Under the pieces are notes generated by a model. That model was not told where the DNA came from. It searched no databases and saw only the letters and a program-made list of their open reading frames with translations. A stretch of 64,000 nt of DNA. Origin: Mameliella sp. CS4 (GTDB lineage: Bacteria; Pseudomonadota; Alphaproteobacteria; Rhodobacterales; Rhodobacteraceae). Positions 9,758-18,592 of the stretch are shown in pieces (position 1 is the first letter of the stretch; each line of letters begins with the position of its first letter). Location of the stretch: contig NZ_JAHXRQ010000010.1 of assembly GCF_019392335.1 (NCBI RefSeq), forward strand, positions 100,835 to 164,834, in the 5' to 3' direction. The position numbers were made by a program, and so were the translations under genes.

Positions 9758-10744
9758 TCAGCGGTAGGTGCGCTCTTCCATCGGGGTGGCCTCAATGGCT
9801 TCCAGCAGGGCGGTCAGCAGCAGGTCCTCGGCCCGGTTCTTGATCGCTTTCGGGTTCCAGACCACATGCACGTCGATGGCGGGCAGGTCGGTGTAGGGCG
9901 GCAATTGCCACAGCAACCCGTCCCGCACGTCGCGCGCCGCGACGTGGACGGGCAGGGGGCCGATGCCCAGCCCGGCGATGATCATGCGGCGGACCTCTTC
10001 GAGGTTGGTGGACACGCCGGTGATTCGCTGGCCCAGGTCGGCCTGGGCCCGCATCAAGGTGACGGGCCGCAAGACGTCCTGCAGCCGGTCGGTTTCGAAA
10101 CTGACGGACCCCAGTCCCGCAAGATCGCTGATCGTGAGGTCGTCACGGCCGAAAAACGCATGTTCCGGCCCGCAGAACAGGCCGAAATACTCGCGGTAAA
10201 GGCGCCGGTATTCCAGCTTGGGGCTGTGGTCCCGCACCAGGCAGATGGCAAACGAGGCGCGCTTGGCCAGTACCTCGGCGCTGGCCTCGGCGCTGGAGCG
10301 GACCTCGATCGACAGGCTGGCGCGGGGGTGGGATCGGTGGAACGCGGCCAGCGTCTGATCAAAAACCGGGCAGATGACGTGACTGGCCACCTCGATCTTG
10401 ACGTGCCCCTGCACCTCGTCCGTCAGCTCGCGCACCAGCGTCGACAGGCGCAGGACAGAGCCGTTGATTTCCACCGCCTCGCGGTACAGCAGGCGGCCGG
10501 CATCGGTCAGCTGGAAATGCCCCGGAGAACGGTTCACCAGTTTCCGACCGATCCGGTCCTCAAGTCTTTGAAGTGCCGCGGAAACTGACGGTTGCTTGAG
10601 CCGCAGTCGCTGTGCCGCTTCGGTGATGGAATGGCTGTCCGCCAGCACCACGAAAGTGCGCAAGAGGTTCCAGTCCAATTCGCGGGCGATACGCTCTGGT
10701 TCATAGCGTGGGTCTCTTGCGGGATCACCGGGGGTCATAGACAT
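9758..10744 (-). CDS. LysR-family regulator divergent from the amine operon
   Basis: 328 residues. The N-terminal winged helix-turn-helix (LDWNLLRTFVVLADSHSITE, helix-turn-helix about 39-60 with QPSVSAALQRLE) precedes a LysR substrate-binding domain. It is transcribed away from the polyamine-type ABC importer, which is the classical position of a LysR activator of a catabolic operon. Two in-frame ATGs (10744 and 10738) are possible. A T-N11-A dyad overlaps both, suggesting autoregulation. The inducer is presumably the transported amine or a breakdown product. Confidence 0.9.
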   Translation of the reverse strand: MSMTPGDPARDPRYEPERIARELDWNLLRTFVVLADSHSITEAAQRLRLKQPSVSAALQRLEDRIGRKLVNRSPGHFQLTDAGRLLYREAVEINGSVLRLSTLVRELTDEVQGHVKIEVASHVICPVFDQTLAAFHRSHPRASLSIEVRSSAEASAEVLAKRASFAICLVRDHSPKLEYRRLYREYFGLFCGPEHAFFGRDDLTISDLAGLGSVSFETDRLQDVLRPVTLMRAQADLGQRITGVSTNLEEVRRMIIAGLGIGPLPVHVAARDVRDGLLWQLPPYTDLPAIDVHVVWNPKAIKNRAEDLLLTALLEAIEATPMEERTYR

Positions 10745-10782
10745 TATCTATAGTCATCATTCCGCTTATCTATTTGATCTAT
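10737..10782. promoter_or_regulatory. candidate LysR operator region
   Basis: A perfect dyad ATAGA-N5-TCTAT (10737-10751) contains TAGACATTATCTA, which fits the LysR T-N11-A rule. TATCTA recurs at 10767-10772, 22 bases (two helical turns) from its first copy, and ATCTAT again at 10777-10782. This spacing suits a LysR tetramer covering both the regulator start and the divergent operon promoter. Confidence 0.55.
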
Positions 10783-10832
10783 GATTGCCCGCTTCGCATG
10801 GTTTTCTCAAGTCTCCAGACACGAGGAAACGC

Positions 10833-11699
10833 ATGTCCGTCGAAGCCCGTGAGGCGCGCCAACCCTGGATCCTGCTGGCCCCGGCCATCAGCGCGGTCAC
10901 GCTGCTGCTGCTGGTGCCGCTGATCTTTATCGTGGTTTACAGTTTCTGGCTGCGCACGGCCACCGGCGCCGACCAGGTCGGGTTCTACCTCGACAACTGG
11001 CAGGAGGCGCTGACCGACAGGTTTTACCGCGATATCCTGTTCAGCACCCTGCGCATCGCCGCCATCACCACGGTGGTCTGCGCGCTGATGGGCTATCCGG
11101 CGGCCTATTTCATCGCCCGCTCGCGCGGCAACAAGGTGATCCTGCTGCTGCTGCTGATGCTGCCCTTCTGGATCAGCTACATCATCCGCACGATGAGCTG
11201 GATCAACATCCTGGGCGTTTCGGGCGCGCTGAACACGCTGCTGATGAGCGTGGGCATCATCGGCGAACCGATCAACATGCTCTACAACGAGACCACGGTG
11301 ATCCTGGGGCTGGTGCATTTCCTGCTGCCCTTCATGGTGCTGAACGTTTTTGTCAGTCTCGACGGGATCGACACCAACCTCGAGGACGCCGCCAATTCGT
11401 TGGGCGCAACCAAGTGGCAGTCGTTTATCCAGGTCACGCTGCCCCTGTCGCTTCCCGGACTGGCGGCAGGCGGCCTGCTTTGCTTCGTTCTGGGGGCGGG
11501 CACCTATATCACGCCGCTGGTGCTGGGCGGGCCGCGGGACGCGATGTTCGCCAACCTCGTCTTCGAGGCGATCATCACGCAGCTCAACTGGCCCCTTGGA
11601 TCCGCGCTCAGCCTGATGCTGCTGGTCGTCCTCGGCGCGCTGGTCATGATCTACAACCGCTATCTGGGCATGGCACAACTGATGAAGGGGCTGGGCTGA
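10833..11699 (+). CDS. polyamine-type ABC transporter permease (PotB-like)
   Basis: 288 residues, six predicted membrane helices (first at about 17-40), with the cytoplasmic EAA loop EDAANSLGATKWQSFIQVTL near residue 190 that docks the ATPase. Closest to PotB/PotH permeases for spermidine/putrescine and related cationic solutes. The ATG at 10833 is preferred (GAGGAA six bases upstream); a start further upstream would add non-conserved sequence. First gene of the operon; its stop overlaps the start of the second permease. Confidence 0.9.
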   Translation: MSVEAREARQPWILLAPAISAVTLLLLVPLIFIVVYSFWLRTATGADQVGFYLDNWQEALTDRFYRDILFSTLRIAAITTVVCALMGYPAAYFIARSRGNKVILLLLLMLPFWISYIIRTMSWINILGVSGALNTLLMSVGIIGEPINMLYNETTVILGLVHFLLPFMVLNVFVSLDGIDTNLEDAANSLGATKWQSFIQVTLPLSLPGLAAGGLLCFVLGAGTYITPLVLGGPRDAMFANLVFEAIITQLNWPLGSALSLMLLVVLGALVMIYNRYLGMAQLMKGLG

Positions 11700-12490
11700 T
11701 GCGCTGGGGATGGCACCTGATCCGACTGTGGAGCCTGCTGGTCTACGGCTTCATGTTCCTGCCGGTGGCCGTGGTCGTGCTTCTGAGCTTCAACGCCAGC
11801 CAGTTCGGCAGCTTTCCGATGACGGGCTTTTCCTTCCGCTGGTTCGTGGAGCTCTGGAACAACGATGCCATCATGCGCGCCTTTCGCACCTCGATCGTGC
11901 TGGGCCTGCTGACGGCGGTGATCTCGACGACGCTGGGCGTTTTGGCCAGCCTCGCGCTGGTGCGCTACAAGGTGCCCGGCGCCAACGCGATCTCGACCCT
12001 GTTGATCGCGCCGATCCTCGTGCCCGAGGTGGTTCTGGCGGTGGCGTTGCTTCTGTTCCTCAACTTCCTCGGATTGCACAAGAGTTTCACTCTGCTGCTC
12101 TTCGGCCATGTGATCTTTACGCTGCCCTTCGTGATCCTTGTGGTGCAGGCCCGGCTGGTCTCGATCCGGCGCGACGTCGAAGAGGCGGCGATGAGCCTTG
12201 GCGCCAGCCCGGTCCAGACCTTTTTCCAGATCACCCTGCCGCTGATGCTGCCGGCGGTGCTGGCCGGCGCGCTCTTTGCCTTTACCATCAGCTTTGACGA
12301 CATCACCGGCACGCTGTTCTGGAAACCCGGCGGGGTGGAAACCGTACCGACCCAGATCTTTGCCATGCTGCGCAATTCCATCAGCCCGGAAATCAATGCC
12401 CTTGGCACAGTCATGATTGTCATGACGGTCGGCCTGCCCCTGATCGGGGCGGCGATCGCACGGCAACTCGCCCGCAAGAGCGGCACCTAG
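11699..12490 (+). CDS. polyamine-type ABC transporter permease (PotC-like)
   Basis: 263 residues, six membrane helices, EAA loop EEAAMSLGASPVQTFFQITL near residue 160. PotC/PotI-like partner of the preceding permease, with TGATG start-stop overlap. The two would form the heterodimeric membrane channel. SFDDITGTLFW after the EAA loop is typical of this family. Confidence 0.9.
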   Translation: MRWGWHLIRLWSLLVYGFMFLPVAVVVLLSFNASQFGSFPMTGFSFRWFVELWNNDAIMRAFRTSIVLGLLTAVISTTLGVLASLALVRYKVPGANAISTLLIAPILVPEVVLAVALLLFLNFLGLHKSFTLLLFGHVIFTLPFVILVVQARLVSIRRDVEEAAMSLGASPVQTFFQITLPLMLPAVLAGALFAFTISFDDITGTLFWKPGGVETVPTQIFAMLRNSISPEINALGTVMIVMTVGLPLIGAAIARQLARKSGT

Positions 12491-12529
12491 AACCGCCTGC
12501 ATAGTCCCATACCCGACAAGGAGATGAAG

Positions 12530-13678
12530 ATGACACGCAAGATCGACGACACCACACGCTATGAGCGCCTGCGCGAGCGTTACATGAACGGGGGGCTGGA
12601 CCGCCGCAGTTTCCTGGGCCTTCTGGGCGCGGCTGGGGCCGCCTATGGTCTGGTGACCCCCTACCGCGCGCTGGCGCAAAGCGTCAGCCAGGTGCGGTTC
12701 GATGGCTGGGGTGGCGTGGTCTCCGAGGCGCTGCGCGCCAATGCCTTTGATCCCTTCACCGCCAAGACCGGCATCGAGGTCGTCGATGGCACGTTCGGCG
12801 GCGGCGACGAGTACCTCAGCCGGGTCAAGGCCAGCCAGCCGGGCGAATACAACATCGCCCACCTGTCCGGCGTGTTCGACTATGCGCGCTATCACGGGCT
12901 GGGCCTGACCGCGACGCTGAACGAAAAGAATATCCCCAACCTGGAGTTCGTCATTCCCAAGCTGGTGGACGTGTTCCGCAACATCACCGACGGATCGCTC
13001 AGCTGTGTGCCCTACGACTATGGCACCACGGGTCTGGCCTATAACCGCAAGTACATCTCGGATGACGAGATGAAGGAAAAGGGCGCCAAGATCCTGATCG
13101 ACGAGGCCCACAAGGGCAAGATCGGCGGCTGGTCCGACTGGCGCACGCGGATGTGGTATGCCTCGCTGCAGACCGGGCAGGACCCGAACGGCGTCACCGA
13201 CGAAGAGGCCTGCTGGGATGCCGTGCGGCAGCACCGCGACCTGGCGCTGAAATACTGGGGCTCGGGCGCAGAACTGATGAGCCTTCTGGCGGAGGAGGAA
13301 ATCCACGTCACCGAGGGCTGGTCCGGGCGTATCTACGCGCTGCAGGAACAGGGCCACGACATCGGCTACATGGACCCGCCCAACGGCTTTGGCTGGCAGG
13401 AATGCATGTTCGTCATCAAGGGCTTGCCGCTGGAGGCCTGCGAGGAACTGCTGAACTTCATGCTGGACCCGGCCACCTCGATCGCCGTGGCCGAGGGGCA
13501 GAGCTATCCGCCCGCGCTGGACCCGCAAAAGGTCGACCTGGGCGAAAAGATCCCCAAGCTGCCGGCCTTCGATCCCTCGGGCACGCTGTCCGGCCTGACC
13601 TTTGCCGATCCGGACTACTGGAACGGTCACGAGGCGGCCTGGTCCAAGACCTTCGGTCGTGTCCAGAAGGGCTACTGA
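12530..13678 (+). CDS. periplasmic substrate-binding protein of the ABC importer (Tat-type signal)
   Basis: 382 residues. The export signal is twin-arginine-like (LDRRSFLGLLGAAGAAYGL), with cleavage likely after RALA near residue 44, so the protein may be exported folded by Tat. The mature part is a PotD-like binding protein beginning VRFDGWGGVVSEALRANAFDPF and is expected to capture an amine. The ATG at 12530 is chosen over 12524 because AAGGAG ends six bases before it. Placed between permeases and ATPase. A strong hairpin after its stop may raise its dose relative to the other subunits. Confidence 0.9.
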   Translation: MTRKIDDTTRYERLRERYMNGGLDRRSFLGLLGAAGAAYGLVTPYRALAQSVSQVRFDGWGGVVSEALRANAFDPFTAKTGIEVVDGTFGGGDEYLSRVKASQPGEYNIAHLSGVFDYARYHGLGLTATLNEKNIPNLEFVIPKLVDVFRNITDGSLSCVPYDYGTTGLAYNRKYISDDEMKEKGAKILIDEAHKGKIGGWSDWRTRMWYASLQTGQDPNGVTDEEACWDAVRQHRDLALKYWGSGAELMSLLAEEEIHVTEGWSGRIYALQEQGHDIGYMDPPNGFGWQECMFVIKGLPLEACEELLNFMLDPATSIAVAEGQSYPPALDPQKVDLGEKIPKLPAFDPSGTLSGLTFADPDYWNGHEAAWSKTFGRVQKGY

Positions 13679-13691
13679 CCCCAATCCTACC

Positions 13692-13723
13692 TGCCCGCCC
13701 CGGCCGATGTGCCGGGGCGGGCA
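13692..13723 (+). terminator. intercistronic hairpin between binding protein and ATPase genes
   Basis: A perfect 13-bp inverted repeat (13692-13704 / 13711-13723) with a 6-base loop and no T-run. It sits 13 bases after the binding-protein stop. Such hairpins often protect the upstream message from 3' exonucleases and partly reduce readthrough, giving more binding protein than ATPase. Confidence 0.75.
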
Positions 13724-13747
13724 CCCCTCTCTTGCAGGACCTTGCCC

Positions 13748-14821
13748 ATGAGTACCGTCATCCTGGACAAAATCGTCAAGCGGTTCGGCACGTTTACTGC
13801 CGTGCATCCGACCAACCTGGAAATCCCCGAGGGCACTTTCCTGACGCTGCTCGGCCCTTCGGGCTGTGGCAAGACGACCAACCTGCGGATGATCGCCGGG
13901 CTGCTGGACCCGACCGAGGGCGAAATTCGCATCGGCGGCAAGAGCGTGAACAACGTGCCGATCCACAAGCGCAACCTCGGCATCGTCTTTCAGAACTACG
14001 CGCTGTTCCCGCACAAGAGCGTGGCCGACAACGTCGCCTTCGGCCTGAAATACCGGAATATCCCGTCGTCCGAGATCCCGGGCCGCGTGCAAAAGGCGCT
14101 GGACCTGGTGCAACTGCCCGACGTGGGCGACCGGTATCCCAAGGCGCTGTCCGGCGGCCAGCAACAGCGCATCGCGCTGGCGCGGGCCATCGTGATCGAA
14201 CCGGACGTGTTGCTGCTGGACGAACCGCTGTCGGCGCTGGACGCCAATCTGCGCGAGGACATGCGGGTCGAGCTGAAACGCATCCAGGACCAGATCGGGG
14301 TCACGACCGTCTTTGTCACGCATGACCAGTCCGAGGCGCTGGCCATGTCCGACCAGATCGTCGTCATGAGCGCGGGCCGCGTCGAACAGGTCGGCACGCC
14401 GGAAGAGGTCTACAACCGCCCGGCCAGCGAATTCGTCGCCAATTTCCTGGGTGCCTCAAACATCATCGAAGGCAAGTGCACCGGCAAGGACGCCGAGACC
14501 GCGGCGCTGGACGTGCCGGTGTTCGGAAAGGTGCCCGTGCCCGCCGACAAGGCGCCGCATGTCAGCGAAGGCGCGGCCAAGCTGGTGCTGCGGGCGGAAA
14601 AGCTGCTCCTCATGCCCCAGGGCGCCGATACCACCGGCATGGTCACCTCCGAGGCGGTGGTCGAAACCGTCGACTACCAGGGCCAGACCGTGCGCTATTT
14701 CATTCGCGCCGGCGACCGCCAGTTCCAGGCGATCAACATGATCGACGGTCACCCCTTTGCCGAGGGCACGACGGTGACGGTCGGGTTCCGGCCCATCGAC
14801 TGCGCCGGTTTGCCGGGGTGA
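13748..14821 (+). CDS. polyamine-type ABC transporter ATP-binding protein (PotA-like)
   Basis: 357 residues. Walker A is GPSGCGKTT (36-44), the signature LSGGQQQRIALARA (about 137-150), Walker B LLLDEPLSALD, and the switch histidine lies in VFVTHDQSEA. A C-terminal regulatory OB-type (TOBE) domain of ~100 residues follows, as in PotA/FbpC/CysA ATPases. It energises the two permeases upstream. The ATG at 13748 begins the conserved domain directly. Confidence 0.92.
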   Translation: MSTVILDKIVKRFGTFTAVHPTNLEIPEGTFLTLLGPSGCGKTTNLRMIAGLLDPTEGEIRIGGKSVNNVPIHKRNLGIVFQNYALFPHKSVADNVAFGLKYRNIPSSEIPGRVQKALDLVQLPDVGDRYPKALSGGQQQRIALARAIVIEPDVLLLDEPLSALDANLREDMRVELKRIQDQIGVTTVFVTHDQSEALAMSDQIVVMSAGRVEQVGTPEEVYNRPASEFVANFLGASNIIEGKCTGKDAETAALDVPVFGKVPVPADKAPHVSEGAAKLVLRAEKLLLMPQGADTTGMVTSEAVVETVDYQGQTVRYFIRAGDRQFQAINMIDGHPFAEGTTVTVGFRPIDCAGLPG

Positions 14822-14825
14822 CGGG

Positions 14826-16163
14826 ATGAGCAAGCTTTTCTACCAGGGCCGCGGTCGCAAGCCGGTGCTGGATCAGGCGCGCGGCGTCTACATGTGGGAC
14901 AAGAACGGGCGCCGCTACCTTGACGGCTCGTCCGGCGCGATGGTCTGCAACATCGGTCATTCCAACGAACATGTGCTGGCCGCGATGCAGCGCCAGATGG
15001 AGAAATCGACCTTCGGCTACCGCCTGCACTTCGAAACCGAAGCCTCGGAGAACATGGCGGAGAAACTGGCCGAGAAGATGCCCGAGGGGCTGGACCGCGT
15101 GTTCTTCGTCTCGGGTGGGTCCGAGGCGGTGGAAAGCGCGATGAAACTGGCGCGGCAATATGCGCTGGCCATCGGTCAGGGCAGCCGCTGGAAGATCATT
15201 TCACGCACGCCCTCTTATCACGGCTGCACTTTGGGGGCGCTGGCGACCACCGGTTACACGACGCTGACCGCACCGTTTGAACCCATGATGCGGGTCATGC
15301 CCAAGGTGCCCGCGCCGCGTGCCTACCTCGACGGGCTGGACCCCGACGCCGAGGCGACGGGCAGGCACTATGCCGACATGCTGGCAGAGCGGATCGAGGA
15401 TGAAGGGCCGGAGAGCGTGCTTGCCTTTCTCGTGGAACCGATCGGCGGCGCATCTACCGGGGCGCTGGTCTCTCCCCCGGGCTACCTCGAACGGGTCCGC
15501 GAGATCTGCGACGAATACGGTATCCTGATGATCCTTGACGAGGTCATGACCGGGGCGGGGCGCACAGGCGCCTTCCTCGGCGTCGATCACTGGGGCGTGC
15601 GGCCAGACATCGTGGTCCTGTCCAAGGGCATCGGGTCCGGCTATGCGCCCTTGGGCGCGATGGTGGCCGACAGGCGGCTGGTGGACCCCGTGCTGGACGC
15701 GGGCGGGTTTGCGCATGGGTTCACCTATGCCGGTAACCCGTTGGCCTGCGCCGCGGGCCTTGCCGTTCTGGAAGAGATCGACCGGCAGGACCTCAGCGCC
15801 AATGCCGCCGCGATGGGTGAGAAATTGCTGGCGCGGCTGGGTGGCCTGATGCAGCGGCACGAGATCATCGGCGACGTGCGCGGCAAGGGCCTGCTGACCG
15901 CCTTTGAGTTCATGTCGGACCGGGCCACCAAGGCGCCCTTGCCGAAACATCTGAACGCGCATCAGCGGTTCGTGGACATCGCCTATGAGCGCGGGCTGAT
16001 CGTCTATTCGCGCCGCACCCGCGACGGGGTCGAGGGCGACCATATCCTTGTCTGCCCGCCGCTGATCCTGAACGAGGGGCACATTGACGAGATCATCGAG
16101 GGGCTGGATGAGTCCCTTGTCCAGTTCGCGCAGGAAATCGCGCCCGCGATGCAGGCCGGATGA
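14826..16163 (+). CDS. class III (omega) aminotransferase
   Basis: 445 residues, PLP-dependent fold type I. The catalytic lysine is Lys267 in VVLSKGIGSGYAPLGAM; ILDEVMTGAGRTG supplies the PLP-binding Asp, and GSEAVESAMKLARQY is the phosphate loop. This class moves terminal amino groups of diamines, omega-amino acids or beta-amino acids to a keto acceptor. In this operon it should deaminate the imported amine or its oxidised product, feeding the BKACE that follows two bases later. The exact substrate is not predictable by eye. Confidence 0.9.
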   Translation: MSKLFYQGRGRKPVLDQARGVYMWDKNGRRYLDGSSGAMVCNIGHSNEHVLAAMQRQMEKSTFGYRLHFETEASENMAEKLAEKMPEGLDRVFFVSGGSEAVESAMKLARQYALAIGQGSRWKIISRTPSYHGCTLGALATTGYTTLTAPFEPMMRVMPKVPAPRAYLDGLDPDAEATGRHYADMLAERIEDEGPESVLAFLVEPIGGASTGALVSPPGYLERVREICDEYGILMILDEVMTGAGRTGAFLGVDHWGVRPDIVVLSKGIGSGYAPLGAMVADRRLVDPVLDAGGFAHGFTYAGNPLACAAGLAVLEEIDRQDLSANAAAMGEKLLARLGGLMQRHEIIGDVRGKGLLTAFEFMSDRATKAPLPKHLNAHQRFVDIAYERGLIVYSRRTRDGVEGDHILVCPPLILNEGHIDEIIEGLDESLVQFAQEIAPAMQAG

Positions 16164-16164
16164 C

Positions 16165-17091
16165 ATGAGCAAGATCCTCATCACCTGCGCCGTCACAGGC
16201 TCGATCCACACGCCGTCCATGTCGCCGCACCTGCCGGTGACGGCGGATCAGATCACCGAGCACGCCGTTGACGCGGCAGAGGCCGGGGCCTCGATCCTGC
16301 ACCTGCACGCGCGCGATCCAGAGACCGGGCAGCCCTCTGCCGACCCGGAGCATTTCATGGCCTTCCTGCCGCGGATCAAGCAGGCGACGGGCGCGGTCCT
16401 GAACATCTCGACCGGCGGCAGCGCGGTGATGACGCTGGACCAGAGGCTGGCCGCGCCGAAACTGGCCGAACCGGAGATGTGCAGCCTCAACATGGGGTCG
16501 ATGAATTTCGCGCTTTACCCGGCGGCGGCGCGCATCGACGCGTGGAAACACGATTGGGAACAGCCCTTTCTGGAAAACTCCGACGACCTGGTGTTCAAGA
16601 ACACGCCGCGCGATATCGCGGGCATCCTGCAGACGATGGGTGCGGAGCGCGGCGCCCGGTTCGAGTTCGAGTGTTACGATCTGAGCCATCTCTACATGCT
16701 GCGCCATTTCGTGGACCGGGGCATGGTCGAACCGCCGTTTTTCATCCAGTTCGTCTTTGGCGTGCTGGGCGGCATGGGGCCGGACCCGGAAAACCTGACC
16801 CATATGAAGACCATCGCCGACAAGCTGTTCGGGCAGGACTACATGTTCTCGGTCCTGGCGGCCGGGCGGCACCAGATCCCGCTGACCAGCATGGCCGCCG
16901 CGATGGGCGGGCATGTGCGCGTCGGGCTGGAAGACAGCCTGATGATCGCGCGCGGTCAACTGGCCCGGACCAACGCCGAACAGGTGGTCAAGATCCGTCG
17001 GATCGTCGAGGACATGGGTCGCGAGGTCGCCAGACCCGAGGACGCGCGCCAGATGCTGGGGCTGAAGGGCGCGGACAGGACAGCGATCTGA
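16165..17091 (+). CDS. beta-keto acid cleavage enzyme (BKACE, former DUF849)
   Basis: 308 residues, TIM-barrel Zn enzyme. BKACEs condense a beta-keto acid with acetyl-CoA to give acetoacetate and a new acyl-CoA. The zinc histidines match the founding member Kce in position: His46 and His48 in ILHLHARDP. Other family marks are LNISTGG, CSLNMGSMNF, YDLSHL and VGLEDSLMIARGQLARTNAE. Family substrates include 3-keto-5-aminohexanoate, dehydrocarnitine and dicarboxylic beta-keto acids; this member's is unknown. The neighbouring aminotransferase suggests the keto acid comes from a beta-amino acid. Its stop shares a base with the GNAT start. Confidence 0.9.
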   Translation: MSKILITCAVTGSIHTPSMSPHLPVTADQITEHAVDAAEAGASILHLHARDPETGQPSADPEHFMAFLPRIKQATGAVLNISTGGSAVMTLDQRLAAPKLAEPEMCSLNMGSMNFALYPAAARIDAWKHDWEQPFLENSDDLVFKNTPRDIAGILQTMGAERGARFEFECYDLSHLYMLRHFVDRGMVEPPFFIQFVFGVLGGMGPDPENLTHMKTIADKLFGQDYMFSVLAAGRHQIPLTSMAAAMGGHVRVGLEDSLMIARGQLARTNAEQVVKIRRIVEDMGREVARPEDARQMLGLKGADRTAI

Positions 17092-17570
17092 TGGGGGTGA
17101 CGATCAGGACGGCGGGGCGCTCTGACGTGGAGCGGCTCGACTACGCGCTTGCCGCTCTGGCGCGGGATCTGGGCGATGCCTACAACGTCTCGCCCGGCGC
17201 GCTGGAACGCGCGGGCTGGGGCGAGGTGCCCGCCTTTCACGCCCAACTGGCCGAGGAGGAGGGGGCGCTGGCGGGGCTGGTGCTGTATTCGCCGGGCTTC
17301 TCCTCGGTGCGCGGCGGCTCGGGGCTTTATGTCTCGGACCTCTGGGTGGCGGGCGCACAGCGGTCCGGCGGGCTGGGGCGGCGCTTGCTGGCCGCGGCCT
17401 ACGGCGATGCCGCGCAGGCTTGGGGGGCTTGCTTCCTGCGCCTGCAGGTCTATGACCGGACCCCTGCGGCGCGCCGTTTCTACGACCGGCTGGGCTTTGT
17501 CCCGGCCAAGGGTCACACCGATCTGTTCTTGGATGAGGCCGGATGCGCGGCCCTGGAAGGAGAGCGATGA
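17091..17570 (+). CDS. GNAT family N-acetyltransferase
   Basis: 159 residues. Acetyl-CoA binding motif A is VAGAQRSGGLGRRLLAAAYG (about 85-104, with the R/Q-x-x-G-x-G signature), and the C-terminal RFYDRLGFVPAKG is typical of spermidine/diamine-type GNATs. It shares one base with the BKACE gene and overlaps the deacetylase start by four bases. It may acetylate the same amine that the next enzyme deacetylates, or a pathway intermediate. Substrate not established. Confidence 0.85.
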   Translation: MGVTIRTAGRSDVERLDYALAALARDLGDAYNVSPGALERAGWGEVPAFHAQLAEEEGALAGLVLYSPGFSSVRGGSGLYVSDLWVAGAQRSGGLGRRLLAAAYGDAAQAWGACFLRLQVYDRTPAARRFYDRLGFVPAKGHTDLFLDEAGCAALEGER

Positions 17571-18592
17571 AAGCCGTCTTCGACGACCGTCAATGGCGCC
17601 ATGATCCCAAGCATTTCATGGCCAACGGGGCAATCATGCCCAACCCTGAACAACCGCGCCGGATCGAGGTGCTGAAGGCCGCCGCCGAAGAGGCCGGGTG
17701 CCGCTTTCAGCCGCCGCAGGACGCGGGTCTTGGCCCCATCGCGGCCGTGCACACGCCCGAATACCTGACCTTTCTCGAAAACATCTACAGCCGCTGGCGC
17801 CGGATCGAGGGCGCGGGCGAAGAGGTGATCCCCAACATCCACCCCGCCAGCCGGACAGACGGCTATCCGAAATCCGCTGTGGGGCAGGCCGGCTATCACC
17901 AGGCCGACACCGCCTGTCCCATCGCCGAAGGCACCTGGGAGGCGGCCTATTGGTCCGCGCAAAGCGCCATCACCGGGGCCGACCTGATCGCAGGCGAGGA
18001 CCGCGCCGTTTATGCGCTGTCGCGGCCGCCGGGACACCATGCCTTTGCCGATCTGGCAGGGGGGTTCTGTTTCCTCAACAACTCCGGCATCGCCGCAGAA
18101 CGGTTGCGGGCCAAGGGCTTTCGCCCTGCGATCCTCGACGTGGACGTGCACCACGGGAACGGCACGCAAGGCATGTTCTATGACCGTGACGACGTGCTGA
18201 CCGTCTCGATCCATGCCGATCCGGCGCGGTTCTATCCGTTCTTCTGGGGCCACGCGCAGGAACGCGGCGCGGGGCGCGGCATGGGCTGCAACCTGAACCT
18301 GCCCTTGGCGCGCGGAACGGGGGACGCGGAATTCCTCAAGACGCTGGACACGGCGCTGCAGCGGGTGCGCAGCTTTGGCACCGATGCGCTGGTGGTGGCG
18401 CTGGGGCTGGATGCCTCGATCGACGATCCGTTCCAGGGGCTGGCCGTCACGCAGGACGGCTTTGCCCGCATCGGGGCTGCCATCGCCGCCACCGGCCTAC
18501 CGGTGCTGTTTGTCCAGGAGGGCGGATACCTCTCTGACACTCTGGGCGCGAATCTGACCAAAACCCTGACCGGGTTTCAGGAGGGCGCGTGA
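17567..18592 (+). CDS. acetylpolyamine amidohydrolase (HDAC-like)
   Basis: 341 residues, class II histone-deacetylase fold. The zinc ligands are Asp193 and His195 (DVDVHHGNG) and Asp282 (LGLDAS). Catalytic His157-His158 sit in RPPGHHAF and Tyr321 in QEGGYL. Length and spacing are within a residue or two of what I recall for the acetylpolyamine amidohydrolase of Mycoplana ramosa. It would release acetate from N-acetylputrescine/-cadaverine/-spermidine in the cytoplasm. Its place behind a polyamine-type importer makes acetylated polyamines the leading candidate substrate of the operon. The start is the ATG at 17567, with GGAGAG upstream. Confidence 0.9.
   Translation: MKAVFDDRQWRHDPKHFMANGAIMPNPEQPRRIEVLKAAAEEAGCRFQPPQDAGLGPIAAVHTPEYLTFLENIYSRWRRIEGAGEEVIPNIHPASRTDGYPKSAVGQAGYHQADTACPIAEGTWEAAYWSAQSAITGADLIAGEDRAVYALSRPPGHHAFADLAGGFCFLNNSGIAAERLRAKGFRPAILDVDVHHGNGTQGMFYDRDDVLTVSIHADPARFYPFFWGHAQERGAGRGMGCNLNLPLARGTGDAEFLKTLDTALQRVRSFGTDALVVALGLDASIDDPFQGLAVTQDGFARIGAAIAATGLPVLFVQEGGYLSDTLGANLTKTLTGFQEGA

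Noticed and set aside
11660..14323. An 887-codon open frame on the minus strand across the ABC transporter genes
   Set aside because: It runs antisense to well-supported permease, binding-protein and ATPase genes; its translation is low-complexity (His/Gln/Arg-rich) and matches no fold. It is a by-product of high GC and codon bias.
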